A stretch of 64,000 bases of DNA, from assembly GCF_034439435.1 (NCBI RefSeq), contig NZ_JAPCKJ010000008.1, forward strand, positions 18,688-82,687, read 5' to 3'. Each line of letters starts with the position of its first letter. Position 1 is the first letter of the stretch. The translations under genes were made by a program, and so were the position numbers. This stretch comes from Sarcina sp034439435. GTDB lineage: Bacteria; Bacillota; Clostridia; Clostridiales; Clostridiaceae. The notes under the pieces were generated by a model. It was not told where the DNA came from and did not search any database. It worked only from the letters and a program-made list of their open reading frames with translations. This document shows, piece after piece, positions 18,031-26,905 of this stretch.

Positions 18031-19491
18031 CTATAACTGATTGCTTTTATACAAATAGCTTAAAGTACTTACTGGATTTCCAACTAGTAGTTTAGCTCCA
18101 TCACTATATCCTTCTTCTCTTCCCTCTAATTCCTTAATTAATATTTTTCTTAAGTAATCTATCCTCTCCTTATATTCCTTGTAATTTATAAGATTAGTAA
18201 GCTCATTAGGATCATTCTCTAAATCAAAATACTGTTCCTCACCTCTTTGAGAAAACCATAAAAATTTATCTTTCTTTGTTACAATATAATGGTTAGAGTC
18301 ATCACCAAAGGAATGCTCTCCATGAATATATTCTCTCCATGTCTTGCCTTCCCCCTGAACTAAATCTTTTAGACTTAAACCTTCTACTGAGTCTGGTATC
18401 TCAATATCCGCAAAATCTAATAGAGTTGGCATAATGTCTCTTAACTCTAGAACTTCGTCAAATACTTTTCCCTTTTCTCCCTTTAATAAGTTTCCTGGAT
18501 CATAGATGAAAAATGGAACTCTAGCGCTTCCCTCATAAGGAATAGCCTTTCTAAACCAATTATGATCTCCCATCATATCACCATGATCTGAAACAAATAA
18601 GAATATCGTATTATTTAACTCCCTGTATTCTGATAAAGCTATTAAAAATCTTCCTATTTGATGATCAATATGAGTTATTGATCCATAATAAGCAGCTTTA
18701 GCTCTTTTTAATGCTTTTTTATTTACTATTCCTTTTATACAATTTATATCTTTTCCTCTATTATCCTCATCAGTTCCAATTGCCCAATCTCCCATTAAAG
18801 GTTCGGGTAAATTTTCATCCTTATACATATCGAAATAGACCTTTGGTGGATCTAATGGTGAATGCGGTCTAACAAATGACATTTTTAAAAAGAATGGTTT
18901 ACTTGGGTCCCTTCTTCTCAAGAAGTCTATGGATTCATTAACTACCCAATTAGTTGGATGTAAATTTTCCTCATATCCCCATGGTCTAGCTACCCATGAA
19001 TTACAATCAAGACCTATATCTATTAAATCTGCATTATGTCCTTGTCTTTCTCTAAACCATTTTAAATAATCATCACATTGCTCTATTTGAGTAGCTGCCT
19101 TTCCCTCCTTATTTCTAGCAAAGTGTAAATAGCCATCATGTAACATAATATTATGAAATCCACAAAGATTTCTTTCTGGATAAACATGCATCTTTCCAAT
19201 ACATTGAGTATGATAACCAGCCTTTGAAAATTCTGAAGCTATGGTATTTTCATAATTCCATGCAACTCCATCTTGATATCCTACTCTTCCATGTGATTTC
19301 TGGCTCATACCTGTTAGCACAGCAGCTCTGGCTGCAATACAACTTGGAACCGCTGTGTATGCATTTTCAAAGTTATATCCTTGAGTAGCCATCATATCTA
19401 GATTAGGAGTTTCTATAAACTCATTACCATTAACCCCAAGGCAATCTCCTCTCATCTGATCAACCATCATTAAAACAACATTTGGTCTCAT
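18031..19491 (-). CDS. Cys-type sulfatase (alkaline-phosphatase superfamily), motif CxAxR
   Basis: 486 residues from ATG 19491, 7 nt after GGGGGA (two upstream in-frame ATGs are less well placed). It hydrolyses sulfate esters. The metal site begins with NVVLMMVDQMRGD. The maturation motif is PSCIAARAAVLTG with Cys 51 as the residue converted to formylglycine; the usual Pro of CxPxR is Ala. Further metal and active-site motifs are IGKMHVYPE, SFVRPHSPLDPP and FVSDHGDMMGDHNWFRKA. No signal peptide, so it is cytosolic. Cys-type sulfatases in anaerobes are matured by the radical-SAM enzyme anSME; no such gene is in this window. Known biochemistry exists for a C. perfringens enzyme of this type. 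Natural substrate unknown. Confidence 0.92.
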   Translation of the reverse strand: MRPNVVLMMVDQMRGDCLGVNGNEFIETPNLDMMATQGYNFENAYTAVPSCIAARAAVLTGMSQKSHGRVGYQDGVAWNYENTIASEFSKAGYHTQCIGKMHVYPERNLCGFHNIMLHDGYLHFARNKEGKAATQIEQCDDYLKWFRERQGHNADLIDIGLDCNSWVARPWGYEENLHPTNWVVNESIDFLRRRDPSKPFFLKMSFVRPHSPLDPPKVYFDMYKDENLPEPLMGDWAIGTDEDNRGKDINCIKGIVNKKALKRAKAAYYGSITHIDHQIGRFLIALSEYRELNNTIFLFVSDHGDMMGDHNWFRKAIPYEGSARVPFFIYDPGNLLKGEKGKVFDEVLELRDIMPTLLDFADIEIPDSVEGLSLKDLVQGEGKTWREYIHGEHSFGDDSNHYIVTKKDKFLWFSQRGEEQYFDLENDPNELTNLINYKEYKERIDYLRKILIKELEGREEGYSDGAKLLVGNPVSTLSYLYKSNQL

Positions 19492-19618
19492 CTTCAATTC
19501 CCCCATTTCCCTTTTCATTATACCTATTTAAATATATTATAACCTTTTCATTAACTTATGTAGATTGGCTATTTTTACAGTTTTATTAAATATTTTTAAC
19601 TCTTTTACTCAAACGAAA

Positions 19619-19703
19619 AAAAGGCTGTGCCAAAATAATTCTCCAATAAGACTTTTAAATAGTATAAACTTTATAAGCCTTACATTTTAGTTTTGATACA
19701 ACC
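19619..19703. repeat. Intergenic palindromic repeat, GGCTGTGCCAAAA type
   Basis: The outer arms GGCTGTGCCAAAA (about 19622) and TTTTGATACAACC (about 19692) are near complements and match the end sequence of the large element at 4461 (AGCTGTATCAAAA). The segment lies between the sulfatase start and the ferredoxin-like gene and may act as a terminator for neither or both. Confidence 0.5.
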
Positions 19704-19731
19704 TCTTATTTTTAGAATAATGACTCTGTTA

Positions 19732-19917
19732 TTATTTGTTTTCTTCTATTAATCTTTTTATTTCTAACCTACAGGCAAAACAACCATAGACATTAGCCCC
19801 TGTCTCCTTTTTAACTTTTTCATAAGTGTCTGCTCCATTTTTTATGGCTTCTATTATTGTTCTCTCAGATACTTTTTTACATCTACATACAATTTTATCA
19901 TTATCTATATTACTCAA
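19732..19917 (-). CDS. BFD-like [2Fe-2S] protein
   Basis: About 61 residues. The ATG at 19926 directly abuts AAGGAG and cannot use it; the TTG three codons on (19917) has 9-nt spacing and is the likelier start. The cluster ligands are CRC near the N-terminus and CFAC near residue 47, the CxC...CxxC pattern of bacterioferritin-associated ferredoxin and of NifU/NirB-like domains (DKIVCRCKKVSERTIIEAI). It would transfer electrons or deliver Fe-S/iron. It stands close to the YgbA-like and haem genes, in keeping with iron metabolism. Confidence 0.85.
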   Translation of the reverse strand: MSNIDNDKIVCRCKKVSERTIIEAIKNGADTYEKVKKETGANVYGCFACRLEIKRLIEENK

Positions 19918-20000
19918 ATTAAACATCTCCTTGACTTTAAAAATCTATTTTTAGCTTACCACATAAATTTCCCTTATTAAAATAAATTAGTAATACTAAA

Positions 20001-20082
20001 AGGCTGTGTTTTAAAATAGTGTTGATTATCAGCTAGTTCTTAAAGGCTAGCTAATAATCAATATTCACCTTAAACAAAGCCT
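20001..20082. repeat. Dispersed palindromic repeat, full copy A
   Basis: Begins AGGCTGTGTTTTAAAA and ends CACCTTAAACAAAGCCT, with arms folding over a central GCTAGTTCTTAAAGGCTAGC. Related copies: 41887-41968 (full), 37742-37780 (ends only) and 6967-7003 (left part). No reading frame inside. Confidence 0.7.
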
Positions 20083-20085
20083 AAC

Positions 20086-20126
20086 AAAAAAGCTATGCAA
20101 ATATTTTAACCTTTGCATAGCTTTTT
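20086..20126 (-). terminator. Terminator downstream of the YgbA-like gene
   Basis: Leftward, AAAGCTATGCAAA pairs with TTTGCATAGCTTT with a T run, just past the stop at 20133. It probably ends the long leftward haem transcript if that reads through. Confidence 0.85.
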
Positions 20127-20132
20127 ATAAAT

Positions 20133-20438
20133 TTATTTAAATATGTGTCTTATATATTCCTTGGGGTTATATAAGAGTATTCTAGGTCCTGAAAACTTCA
20201 TTACCTCTTTAACCTTTTCTCTCATATCTTTCTTGTAACAATGAATAGGACACTTTTTACAAGAACTTTTTTCATTTCCAAACTTACAATAACTTAACCT
20301 TTTATGAGCATATTCCTCTAACTCTCTACATTCAGCACACAGTTCTCCATTTTGACTACCATGTTTTTTCTTACAATAAAGTTTTATCATCAATGTTATT
20401 ATCTCTTTTTCTTTATCTATTCTGTTCAAAAACTTCAC
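20133..20438 (-). CDS. YgbA-like protein (PF11756, nitrous-oxide-stimulated promoter family)
   Basis: About 101 residues; starts at GTG 20438 or a TTG three codons on, both within the end of the upstream gene. Conserved core: KLYCKKKHG, GELCAECRELEEYAHKRLSYC, CKKCPIHCYKKDMREKVKEVM and FSGPRILL. I match this from memory to E. coli YgbA, a small Cys-rich protein tied to nitric-oxide stress and iron. Eight or so cysteines suggest metal or Fe-S binding. It overlaps the YbaN-like gene by 26 nt, which itself overlaps the last haem-operon gene, so all three may be co-transcribed. Confidence 0.85.
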   Translation of the reverse strand: MKFLNRIDKEKEIITLMIKLYCKKKHGSQNGELCAECRELEEYAHKRLSYCKFGNEKSSCKKCPIHCYKKDMREKVKEVMKFSGPRILLYNPKEYIRHIFK

Positions 20439-20808
20439 CCACTTTTACTGTTTTAATTCTAAATATAAAATAATAGAATTTAAAGATCATTAGTACTACT
20501 ATAAATATTTTTAAATGAATACTATTTGATAATATTAGTGGAAATAAAAGCATTATGTCAGCCATAAGTAATATACTTACCTTTGTTTTTAAAGTCATAG
20601 CTCTATTTTTTTCAAAGCTTTCTAAGTGCTTTTTGTATATACTTGTTCCCTTAAACCATCTATCAAATTTATCTGACCCTTTAACAAAACAAAAGGCTGT
20701 TAATAATAAAAATGGTGTAGTAGGTAATATTGGTAGTATTATTCCTACTATCCCTAATCCTAATGAAAGAAACCCTAAAACCACATAAAATATTCTAAGC
20801 AAGCTCAT
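20413..20808 (-). CDS. YbaN-family (DUF454) inner-membrane protein
   Basis: 131 residues with the family signature at the N-terminus (GFLSLGLGIVGIILPILPTT and PFLLLTAFCFVKGS), a charged loop FDRWFKGTSIYKKHLESFEKN and two C-terminal helices. Function unknown; homologues often lie beside haem or iron genes. Its ATG overlaps the end of the ABC subunit gene by 14 nt, so it is likely translated with it. Confidence 0.88.
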   Translation of the reverse strand: MSLLRIFYVVLGFLSLGLGIVGIILPILPTTPFLLLTAFCFVKGSDKFDRWFKGTSIYKKHLESFEKNRAMTLKTKVSILLMADIMLLFPLILSNSIHLKIFIVVLMIFKFYYFIFRIKTVKVGEVFEQNR

Positions 20809-22483
20809 GTTTCACCTCTTCACATTGAATTAAATTACCCTTGTTAATTCTAAATACTTTTTCACATACCCTAGTTGTAGACTTTCTGTGAGTTATAAGG
20901 ATAAGAGTTTTATTTTTTAAGTGTGTTCTTATAGACTTAAGGATTATTCCCTCATTTAAAGTATCTAAATTACTTGTAGGCTCATCTAAAATTACAATTT
21001 CACTTTCTCTTAGGAAAACTCTAGCTAGTCCAATTCTTTGTTTTTCTCCTGAAGATAAGTTGCCACCTAATTCTCCTACCTTTGTTTTATATCCATCCTC
21101 TAAAGTCTCTATAAACTCATGTATTCCTGCTTTCTTAGCTGCTTCTTTTACCTCATCTAAAGTTGCATTTAGCTTTCCTATTTTGATATTGTCCTCAATA
21201 CTCATATTAAATAGGCTTGTTTCTTGACCCATTAAGGACATTTTCTTTCTTAACTCTTTTGTCTGAATATCTTTTACATTTTTGCTTCCTAGGTTAATTT
21301 CTCCTTTTGTAACATCCCAAAATCTCATAAGTAATTTTACAAAGGTACTCTTTCCAGTTCCACTTTCTCCAATTACAGCAATTTTGTCTCCTAAGTTTAT
21401 ATCTATATTTATATCTTTTAATACATTTTCTTTTCCCATGTATGCAAAAGAAACATTCTTATAGCATATTTTGTTTTTAACTTTCATACCTTCACCTAAA
21501 ACTTCTTCTACAGAAGGCTTTTCGTCTAATATGTTAAAAATTCTTTGAGCTGATGCAAAAGTTAAAAGAAGATTGTTAGATAAATTACTTAAAGCAACCA
21601 CAGGACCAAAGGAAGATGCTATTAAGGTAACCATAATTATTAATTGACCTATTGTCATAGTTCCTTTTAAAACCTCTAAGTAAGAAACATATAAAGCTAT
21701 AAGTATCGTTAACATTATGATTAAATCACTAAAAGCTCTTATTATTCCTTCATGCTTTTTTATAACCTTTTGCTTTTCATTTAATCCTTCAGATAATTTT
21801 TTTATGTTATCTCTTCTTTCAGTACCATTATTAAAAATTAAAACTTCTTTAATACCTCTAAGAGAATCTAGAATATAAGAATTTGTTTTTCCAAATGCTT
21901 CTCTATATTGAACACCAGCTTCTTTTCCAAAGCTACTACTAATATAAGGAACGCCAAAACCTATTAATATATAACCAATTATTCCAACTATCCCTACCTT
22001 TACGTTTATACTTAATAATATTAATCCCATTATAGAGTTAGTTATAATTGCTATACTTATTGGCGCTATAGTATGTGCATAAAATACTTCTAAAAGTTCA
22101 ATGTCAGAAGTTATCATTGAGATTAGATTTCCCTTCTCCATACTTTCCAGCTTAGCTGGTGCCAGTTTTCTAAGGGCAGAAAATACTTTATCTCTTAATA
22201 TAACCAATATTTTAAAGGCTATATAATGACCACTTAGCTGTTCTCCATATCTTAAAGGTCCTCTTAATATTCCAAGTACTATCATTAAAATAAGAGCTGT
22301 TTTAAATGAAAAACTTATAGTACTATCTATTAAGCTTGATATTGCTACACTCCCAAAGACAGTTATTCCTATAGCTGCTAAAAATCCTAAAACTCCCATA
22401 AATACTGTTATGAACATTACAGGAGCAAGAGGTTTAAGCTCTACTATAAGCCTTTTCATTATTGAAAAACCTGATTTTCTCAT
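20795..22483 (-). CDS. ABC exporter half-transporter, subunit 2 (CydC-like)
   Basis: 562 residues: six membrane helices (about 20-310) and a nucleotide-binding domain (about 335-560) with Walker A GESGTGKST, Walker B IVILDEPTSNLD and switch His in LILITHR. The signature motif is degenerate (LSSGEKQ instead of LSGGQ), which is typical of one side of a heterodimer. It directly follows its partner with no gap. Seventh and eighth genes of the leftward haem operon. CydDC-type exporters move thiols and bind haem; whether this pair exports or handles haem, a haem product or a chalkophore/siderophore cannot be told. Confidence 0.85.
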   Translation of the reverse strand: MRKSGFSIMKRLIVELKPLAPVMFITVFMGVLGFLAAIGITVFGSVAISSLIDSTISFSFKTALILMIVLGILRGPLRYGEQLSGHYIAFKILVILRDKVFSALRKLAPAKLESMEKGNLISMITSDIELLEVFYAHTIAPISIAIITNSIMGLILLSINVKVGIVGIIGYILIGFGVPYISSSFGKEAGVQYREAFGKTNSYILDSLRGIKEVLIFNNGTERRDNIKKLSEGLNEKQKVIKKHEGIIRAFSDLIIMLTILIALYVSYLEVLKGTMTIGQLIIMVTLIASSFGPVVALSNLSNNLLLTFASAQRIFNILDEKPSVEEVLGEGMKVKNKICYKNVSFAYMGKENVLKDINIDINLGDKIAVIGESGTGKSTFVKLLMRFWDVTKGEINLGSKNVKDIQTKELRKKMSLMGQETSLFNMSIEDNIKIGKLNATLDEVKEAAKKAGIHEFIETLEDGYKTKVGELGGNLSSGEKQRIGLARVFLRESEIVILDEPTSNLDTLNEGIILKSIRTHLKNKTLILITHRKSTTRVCEKVFRINKGNLIQCEEVKHELA

Positions 22484-24214
22484 TTATATAACACCTCCTA
22501 TTTCTAATTCATTTTGATAATTTACCATGCCATAATATTTATTTCTTCTTTCCATAAGATCTTTATGGCTTCCTTCTTCAACTAAACTTCCCTTATCTAA
22601 CATATAGATTCTATCTGCATTTTTAACGTTAGCTAATCTATGAGATATAACTATTACTGTTTTCTCTTTTGCTATTTCATTTATAGATTTCCAAATCATA
22701 TTTTCACTTTCAACATCAATATTTGAAGTTGCTTCATCAAATATTATTACTTCTCTATTAGCTAATATAGTTCTAGCTAAAGCAAGTCTTTGCTTTTGTC
22801 CTCCTGAAAGCTTTGATCCACCTTCACCAACTTCTAAATCTAATTTTTCCTTTTTAGAATTTACAAAGTCTAAAAGATTGGCTTTTTCTAAGGCATAATT
22901 TATTTCCTCTAAAGTTGCATCATTCTTAGCTATTAATAAGTTATCCTTTATTGTTCCATTAAATATATAACTATTAGTTGATATTATTGATACTCTATTA
23001 TAAAGACCAGCAAAATCTATATTATTTATATCAGCTCCATTTAAAGTTATTTTTCCTTTTGATGCCTTATAGTTATTTAAGATTAGTGAAGCTATAGTAC
23101 TTTTTCCACTTCCACTTTCACCAATTATTGCTACATATTCCCCTTTGCTTATTGATAAGGATATATCCTTTAAAACCTCTCTTTTGCCATCATAAGAAAA
23201 ACTTACACTCTCAAGAGATATATTTGATATTTCATTAAGGTTATTATTTGATGAAATCTTGCTTTCATCAGCTTCTAAAACCCTAAAAATTCTATCTGCA
23301 GCCGCTATTCCATTCATAGCAATATGGAAATATGATCCTAATAATCTAAGAGGTATGAAAAACTCTGCTGATATTAATAAAATTACTATCATTCCTCCAA
23401 GGCTTACTGTTCCAGCTCTAAATTGTAATAAAGCTACTATACTTCCAAGAGCGGCTCCCCCAAAAGCTATTAAATCCATAACATTAATTGAGTTTAACTG
23501 CATACTTAAAACTTTCATTGTTATTTTTCTAAAGCTTTCAGCTTCTTCATTCATAAGTTCATGTCTTTCATTATCAACATCAAAAACCTTTAATGTTGTA
23601 AGCCCTTGAAGATTTTCTAAAAATGTATTTCCTAAATCTGAATACTGTCCCCAATAATCCTTTAATATTTTCTTTGCTATTTTCATTATTAATATTATTG
23701 AGATTGGTATTAACGGTAAGCAAAGTATAAATACTAAAGCTGCCTTAAATGAAATAAATGCTAAAGCACAAAATAAAGTCAAAGGAGCTAAAATAGAATA
23801 TATTAACTGAGGTAAGTATTTACTAAAATAAACCTCTAGAGCCTCTACCCCTTCAACAGCCATTTGAACAATTGATGATGTAGAATCTACCTTATCATAT
23901 CTCATTCCAAGCTTTAAAAGCTTCTCATATATCTTATCTCTAAGAGTAACCTTAACCATCTCCGAAGATTTATATGAGAAGTGTCCACTTAATAAGTTCA
24001 CACAAAATCTTATTCCTAAAAGTCCAATTAAAATTAATATTTTTTTATTTAAATTTTCAATATTTCCTAAGCTAAAAAATTCCTGAATACTAAATCCAAT
24101 AACTATTATTGTCATCAGATTACAAATTACAGAAATCCAATTCATTAAAACAGTTAAACCTATGTATTTCTTAGATTCCTTACACAAGTTTAAAAGTCTC
24201 TTGTCTATCATCAT
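22484..24214 (-). CDS. ABC exporter half-transporter, subunit 1 (CydD-like)
   Basis: 576 residues: exporter membrane domain (about 15-310) and ATPase domain (about 335-570) with Walker A GESGSGKST, intact signature LSGGQKQRLALART, Walker B VIIFDEATSNID and VIVISHRLANV. Pairs with the adjacent subunit to form a heterodimer in the cytoplasmic membrane. It is 37 nt downstream of the iron/haem ATPase gene, so part of the same leftward transcript. The eight-gene co-transcribed C. perfringens haem locus described in the literature ends with two such genes, as far as I recall. Confidence 0.85.
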   Translation of the reverse strand: MMIDKRLLNLCKESKKYIGLTVLMNWISVICNLMTIIVIGFSIQEFFSLGNIENLNKKILILIGLLGIRFCVNLLSGHFSYKSSEMVKVTLRDKIYEKLLKLGMRYDKVDSTSSIVQMAVEGVEALEVYFSKYLPQLIYSILAPLTLFCALAFISFKAALVFILCLPLIPISIILIMKIAKKILKDYWGQYSDLGNTFLENLQGLTTLKVFDVDNERHELMNEEAESFRKITMKVLSMQLNSINVMDLIAFGGAALGSIVALLQFRAGTVSLGGMIVILLISAEFFIPLRLLGSYFHIAMNGIAAADRIFRVLEADESKISSNNNLNEISNISLESVSFSYDGKREVLKDISLSISKGEYVAIIGESGSGKSTIASLILNNYKASKGKITLNGADINNIDFAGLYNRVSIISTNSYIFNGTIKDNLLIAKNDATLEEINYALEKANLLDFVNSKKEKLDLEVGEGGSKLSGGQKQRLALARTILANREVIIFDEATSNIDVESENMIWKSINEIAKEKTVIVISHRLANVKNADRIYMLDKGSLVEEGSHKDLMERRNKYYGMVNYQNELEIGGVI

Positions 24215-24251
24215 AATTCTTACACCATCTTTCTAAAGTTTATAAATTCAC

Positions 24252-25031
24252 CTAACAAATAGTTTTTGGTATAAAATAAACCTCTCCAGTTTCATTACAT
24301 TTGTTAATAACACCATGAACCTTATAAACTTCTTTTAATAAATTTTCATCTATTACATTCTCTGCTTTTCCCTCTTTTACAATTTCTCCATCTTTCATGA
24401 CAACAATATTATGACTATATTTAATTGCTTGATTTATATCATGTAAAACCATAATCACAGTTAAACCATTCTCCTTATTTAATTTTTTTACAATCTCTAA
24501 TATCTCTATTTGATGAAAAATATCTAAATAAGTTGTTGGCTCATCTAAAAATAAAATTTTAGGTTTTTGAGCCAAAGCCATTGATATAAATGCTCTTTGC
24601 CTTTCTCCTCCTGATAAATTCATAACTCCCTTATGTTTTAATTCATTAAGTCCTGTACACTCTAAAGCCCATTGAATTATATTTTTATCTTCATTATTAC
24701 TACTCTTAAAATATCCTTTGTGAGGATATCTGCCATAAGCAACAAGCTCCTCAACCTTTATATCTTTAGGCACACTATTTTGTTGATGAACAGTGGCTAA
24801 TACCTTTGCTATATCCTTATATTTAAGATTGTTCATATTTAAATTGTCTAAATAAACATACCCTGTTTTACTTTTATTTAAAGCACATAATAAACTTAAC
24901 AAAGTTGACTTTCCACTTCCATTCGGCCCAATAATAGTGGTTATCTCTCCCTCTTTTATATATATATTTAAATCATTAATGATATTTTTTTCTCCCCTGT
25001 AATTGAATGATAATTTCTCTCCTCTAATCAT
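24252..25031 (-). CDS. Haem/iron ABC importer ATPase (FecE/HmuV-like)
   Basis: 259 residues: Walker A GPNGSGKST, Q-loop VHQQN, signature LSGGERQRAFI, Walker B ILFLDEPTTYLD, switch VMVLHDINQA. Powers uptake through the FecCD permease encoded immediately upstream (start adjacent to its stop). Cytoplasmic face of the membrane. Confidence 0.93.
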   Translation of the reverse strand: MIRGEKLSFNYRGEKNIINDLNIYIKEGEITTIIGPNGSGKSTLLSLLCALNKSKTGYVYLDNLNMNNLKYKDIAKVLATVHQQNSVPKDIKVEELVAYGRYPHKGYFKSSNNEDKNIIQWALECTGLNELKHKGVMNLSGGERQRAFISMALAQKPKILFLDEPTTYLDIFHQIEILEIVKKLNKENGLTVIMVLHDINQAIKYSHNIVVMKDGEIVKEGKAENVIDENLLKEVYKVHGVINKCNETGEVYFIPKTIC

Positions 25032-26018
25032 CTACATATCACTCCTTCTTAGTAGGTATAAGAAGAATGGTGCTCCAATAACTGCCATAATTATTCCTGC
25101 AGGTATTTCATATGGTTTTACTAACATTCTTCCTATTGTATCTGCAAGTAAGACTAATGCTCCTCCAACAAATATTGAAAAAGGAATCAAGTATCTATGA
25201 TCAGAGCCAATTAATATTCTACAAATATGTGGTACAACTAATCCAACAAAGGAAATAATACCAACAATGGCTGTTGACACACTTCCTAAAAATACAGCTA
25301 CCACTGTTATTAAAATCATTTGTAAATCTGAATTAAACCCTAAACTTTTTGCATTTTTATTTCCTAAAACTATAACATTACATGACTTAGCTAAAACCAA
25401 TGCAAATCCCATTCCTATTATTGAATAAACAAATAAAATTTTAACCTCATCCCATGAAGTGGCAGCTAAACTTCCACTTATCCAAGATTGTATATTTCCT
25501 GCACTAGGCCCACTCCCTATGGTTAATATTTGTGATAATCCTACTAAAAGGGCATTTATAGCAGCCCCTGCAAGTACAATTCTCATAGTATCTAACTCTT
25601 TTTTATAAGCCATTAAATACACAACTATGCATGAAACAAGTCCTCCAAAGAAACCTACTATTGGTCTTATTGCTCCTGAAGTTGGCATAAATATTATAAA
25701 TACTAAAGATACTAAGCATGCTCCAGAAGATATTCCTGTTACTTGAGGATCTGCTAACGGATTTCTTATTACTGCTTGAAGCAATACCCCTGCTAAGGCA
25801 AGATTTCCTCCAACTAAAGCTGCTATAATTACTCTAGGCATCCTTAAATCTTTTATTATTCCTATATTTCCTTGAGTTTCTCCACTTAAAAGACCTGTTA
25901 TTAATTCACTAAAACTTATATCAATACTTCCCAACTTTAAAGAAATAAGCATTAACCCGAAAACTATTATTATTGCTAATCCTATATATAAGCTTTTTAA
26001 CTTATTATTTTTCACCAT
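25032..26018 (-). CDS. Haem/iron ABC importer permease (FecCD family)
   Basis: 328 residues and about ten membrane helices. Family motifs: RMPRVIIAALVGGNLALAGV, NPLADPQVTGISSGA, the coupling region GIISFVGLVVPHICR and the C-terminal IPAGIIMAVIGAPFFLYLL. Overlaps the binding-protein gene by 14 nt. It forms a homodimer that takes haem (inferred from context) from the lipoprotein. Confidence 0.93.
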   Translation of the reverse strand: MVKNNKLKSLYIGLAIIIVFGLMLISLKLGSIDISFSELITGLLSGETQGNIGIIKDLRMPRVIIAALVGGNLALAGVLLQAVIRNPLADPQVTGISSGACLVSLVFIIFMPTSGAIRPIVGFFGGLVSCIVVYLMAYKKELDTMRIVLAGAAINALLVGLSQILTIGSGPSAGNIQSWISGSLAATSWDEVKILFVYSIIGMGFALVLAKSCNVIVLGNKNAKSLGFNSDLQMILITVVAVFLGSVSTAIVGIISFVGLVVPHICRILIGSDHRYLIPFSIFVGGALVLLADTIGRMLVKPYEIPAGIIMAVIGAPFFLYLLRRSDM

Positions 26019-26892
26019 ATATTATTTCACCTAACTTATCTAAAGCTTCTATTACCTTTAGGTTTGCACTCATACCAAAGTATCCATTTTCTAAGTAATA
26101 GACCTTTCCTTCTTTAACAGCTTCAATTCTGCTCCATGCTGGATCTGAAGCAAATTTTTCCTCAGCCATTTTCTTAGCTTGTTCAGGCATTCCATGAGTC
26201 ATAACCAATACCATATCTGGATTTAACTTTACTATTTCCTCATTGCTATATGAAACAAATGGCCCTTTATCATCTTTAACTATATTATTTCCGCCAACCT
26301 TCTCAACTAAGTTTCCTATATACGATGAAGGAGTAGCAATCATCATACTTCCTGGTGCTGCAAATACTAATAAAACATCCTTTTTTTCTTCTTTAGATAA
26401 ATTTGAAAACTCATCTTCCTTAACTTTAAGCTCATTTAATATTTCATTTGCTTTTTCTGTTTTATTGAATCTTTCACCTAAAGTTGATATACTTGTTTTT
26501 AATCCTTCTAATGTAGTTAAATCTATAAATTCACTAGGTATATTGTTATCAGTAAATAGTTTTTTATAATCTTCTCCTAAGGTATCTACAGATACTACAA
26601 CATCTGGATTTAAAGATTTTATTATTTCTAAATCTGGATTCATTGGATTACCAACTTGCACAGCTCCCTTAGTATTTTCAGGTAACTCATAGGAACTAGT
26701 TGGAACTCCACTAATCTTTACTCCTAATTCATCTAATATTTCTGTTACCGCAACGGAAGTGGCTACAACAACCTCTTCTCCATTTTCTTTATTTAAACTT
26801 GTTTTTAATTCTTCAGAATTATTTGAACACCCAATAATTCCAAATCCTAAAAAACATACTAACCCTAAAGCTATCCCCTTTTTTAAAAACAC
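26005..26892 (-). CDS. Haem/iron-binding lipoprotein (class III solute-binding protein)
   Basis: 295 residues with a GTG start 7 nt after GGAGGG. Lipobox GFGIIGC gives a lipid-anchored mature N-terminus at Cys 22. FepB/IsdE-like fold: VVVATSVAVTEILDELG, GNPMNPDLEIIKSLNPDVVV, long backbone helix, then VEKVGGNNIVKDD and SNEEIVKLNPDMVLVMTHG. IsdE-type proteins ligate haem with Met and His; candidate Met and His residues are present (MTHGMPEQ), but assignment is inference. Receives haem from the NEAT proteins encoded upstream. Confidence 0.9.
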   Translation of the reverse strand: MFLKKGIALGLVCFLGFGIIGCSNNSEELKTSLNKENGEEVVVATSVAVTEILDELGVKISGVPTSSYELPENTKGAVQVGNPMNPDLEIIKSLNPDVVVSVDTLGEDYKKLFTDNNIPSEFIDLTTLEGLKTSISTLGERFNKTEKANEILNELKVKEDEFSNLSKEEKKDVLLVFAAPGSMMIATPSSYIGNLVEKVGGNNIVKDDKGPFVSYSNEEIVKLNPDMVLVMTHGMPEQAKKMAEEKFASDPAWSRIEAVKEGKVYYLENGYFGMSANLKVIEALDKLGEIIYGEK

Positions 26893-26905
26893 TATTTTCC
26901 CTCCA

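Noticed and set aside
20795..24214. Bona fide cydDC for cytochrome bd
   Set aside because: No cydAB adjoins; the genes lie at the end of a haem-uptake operon, so only a structural resemblance is claimed.
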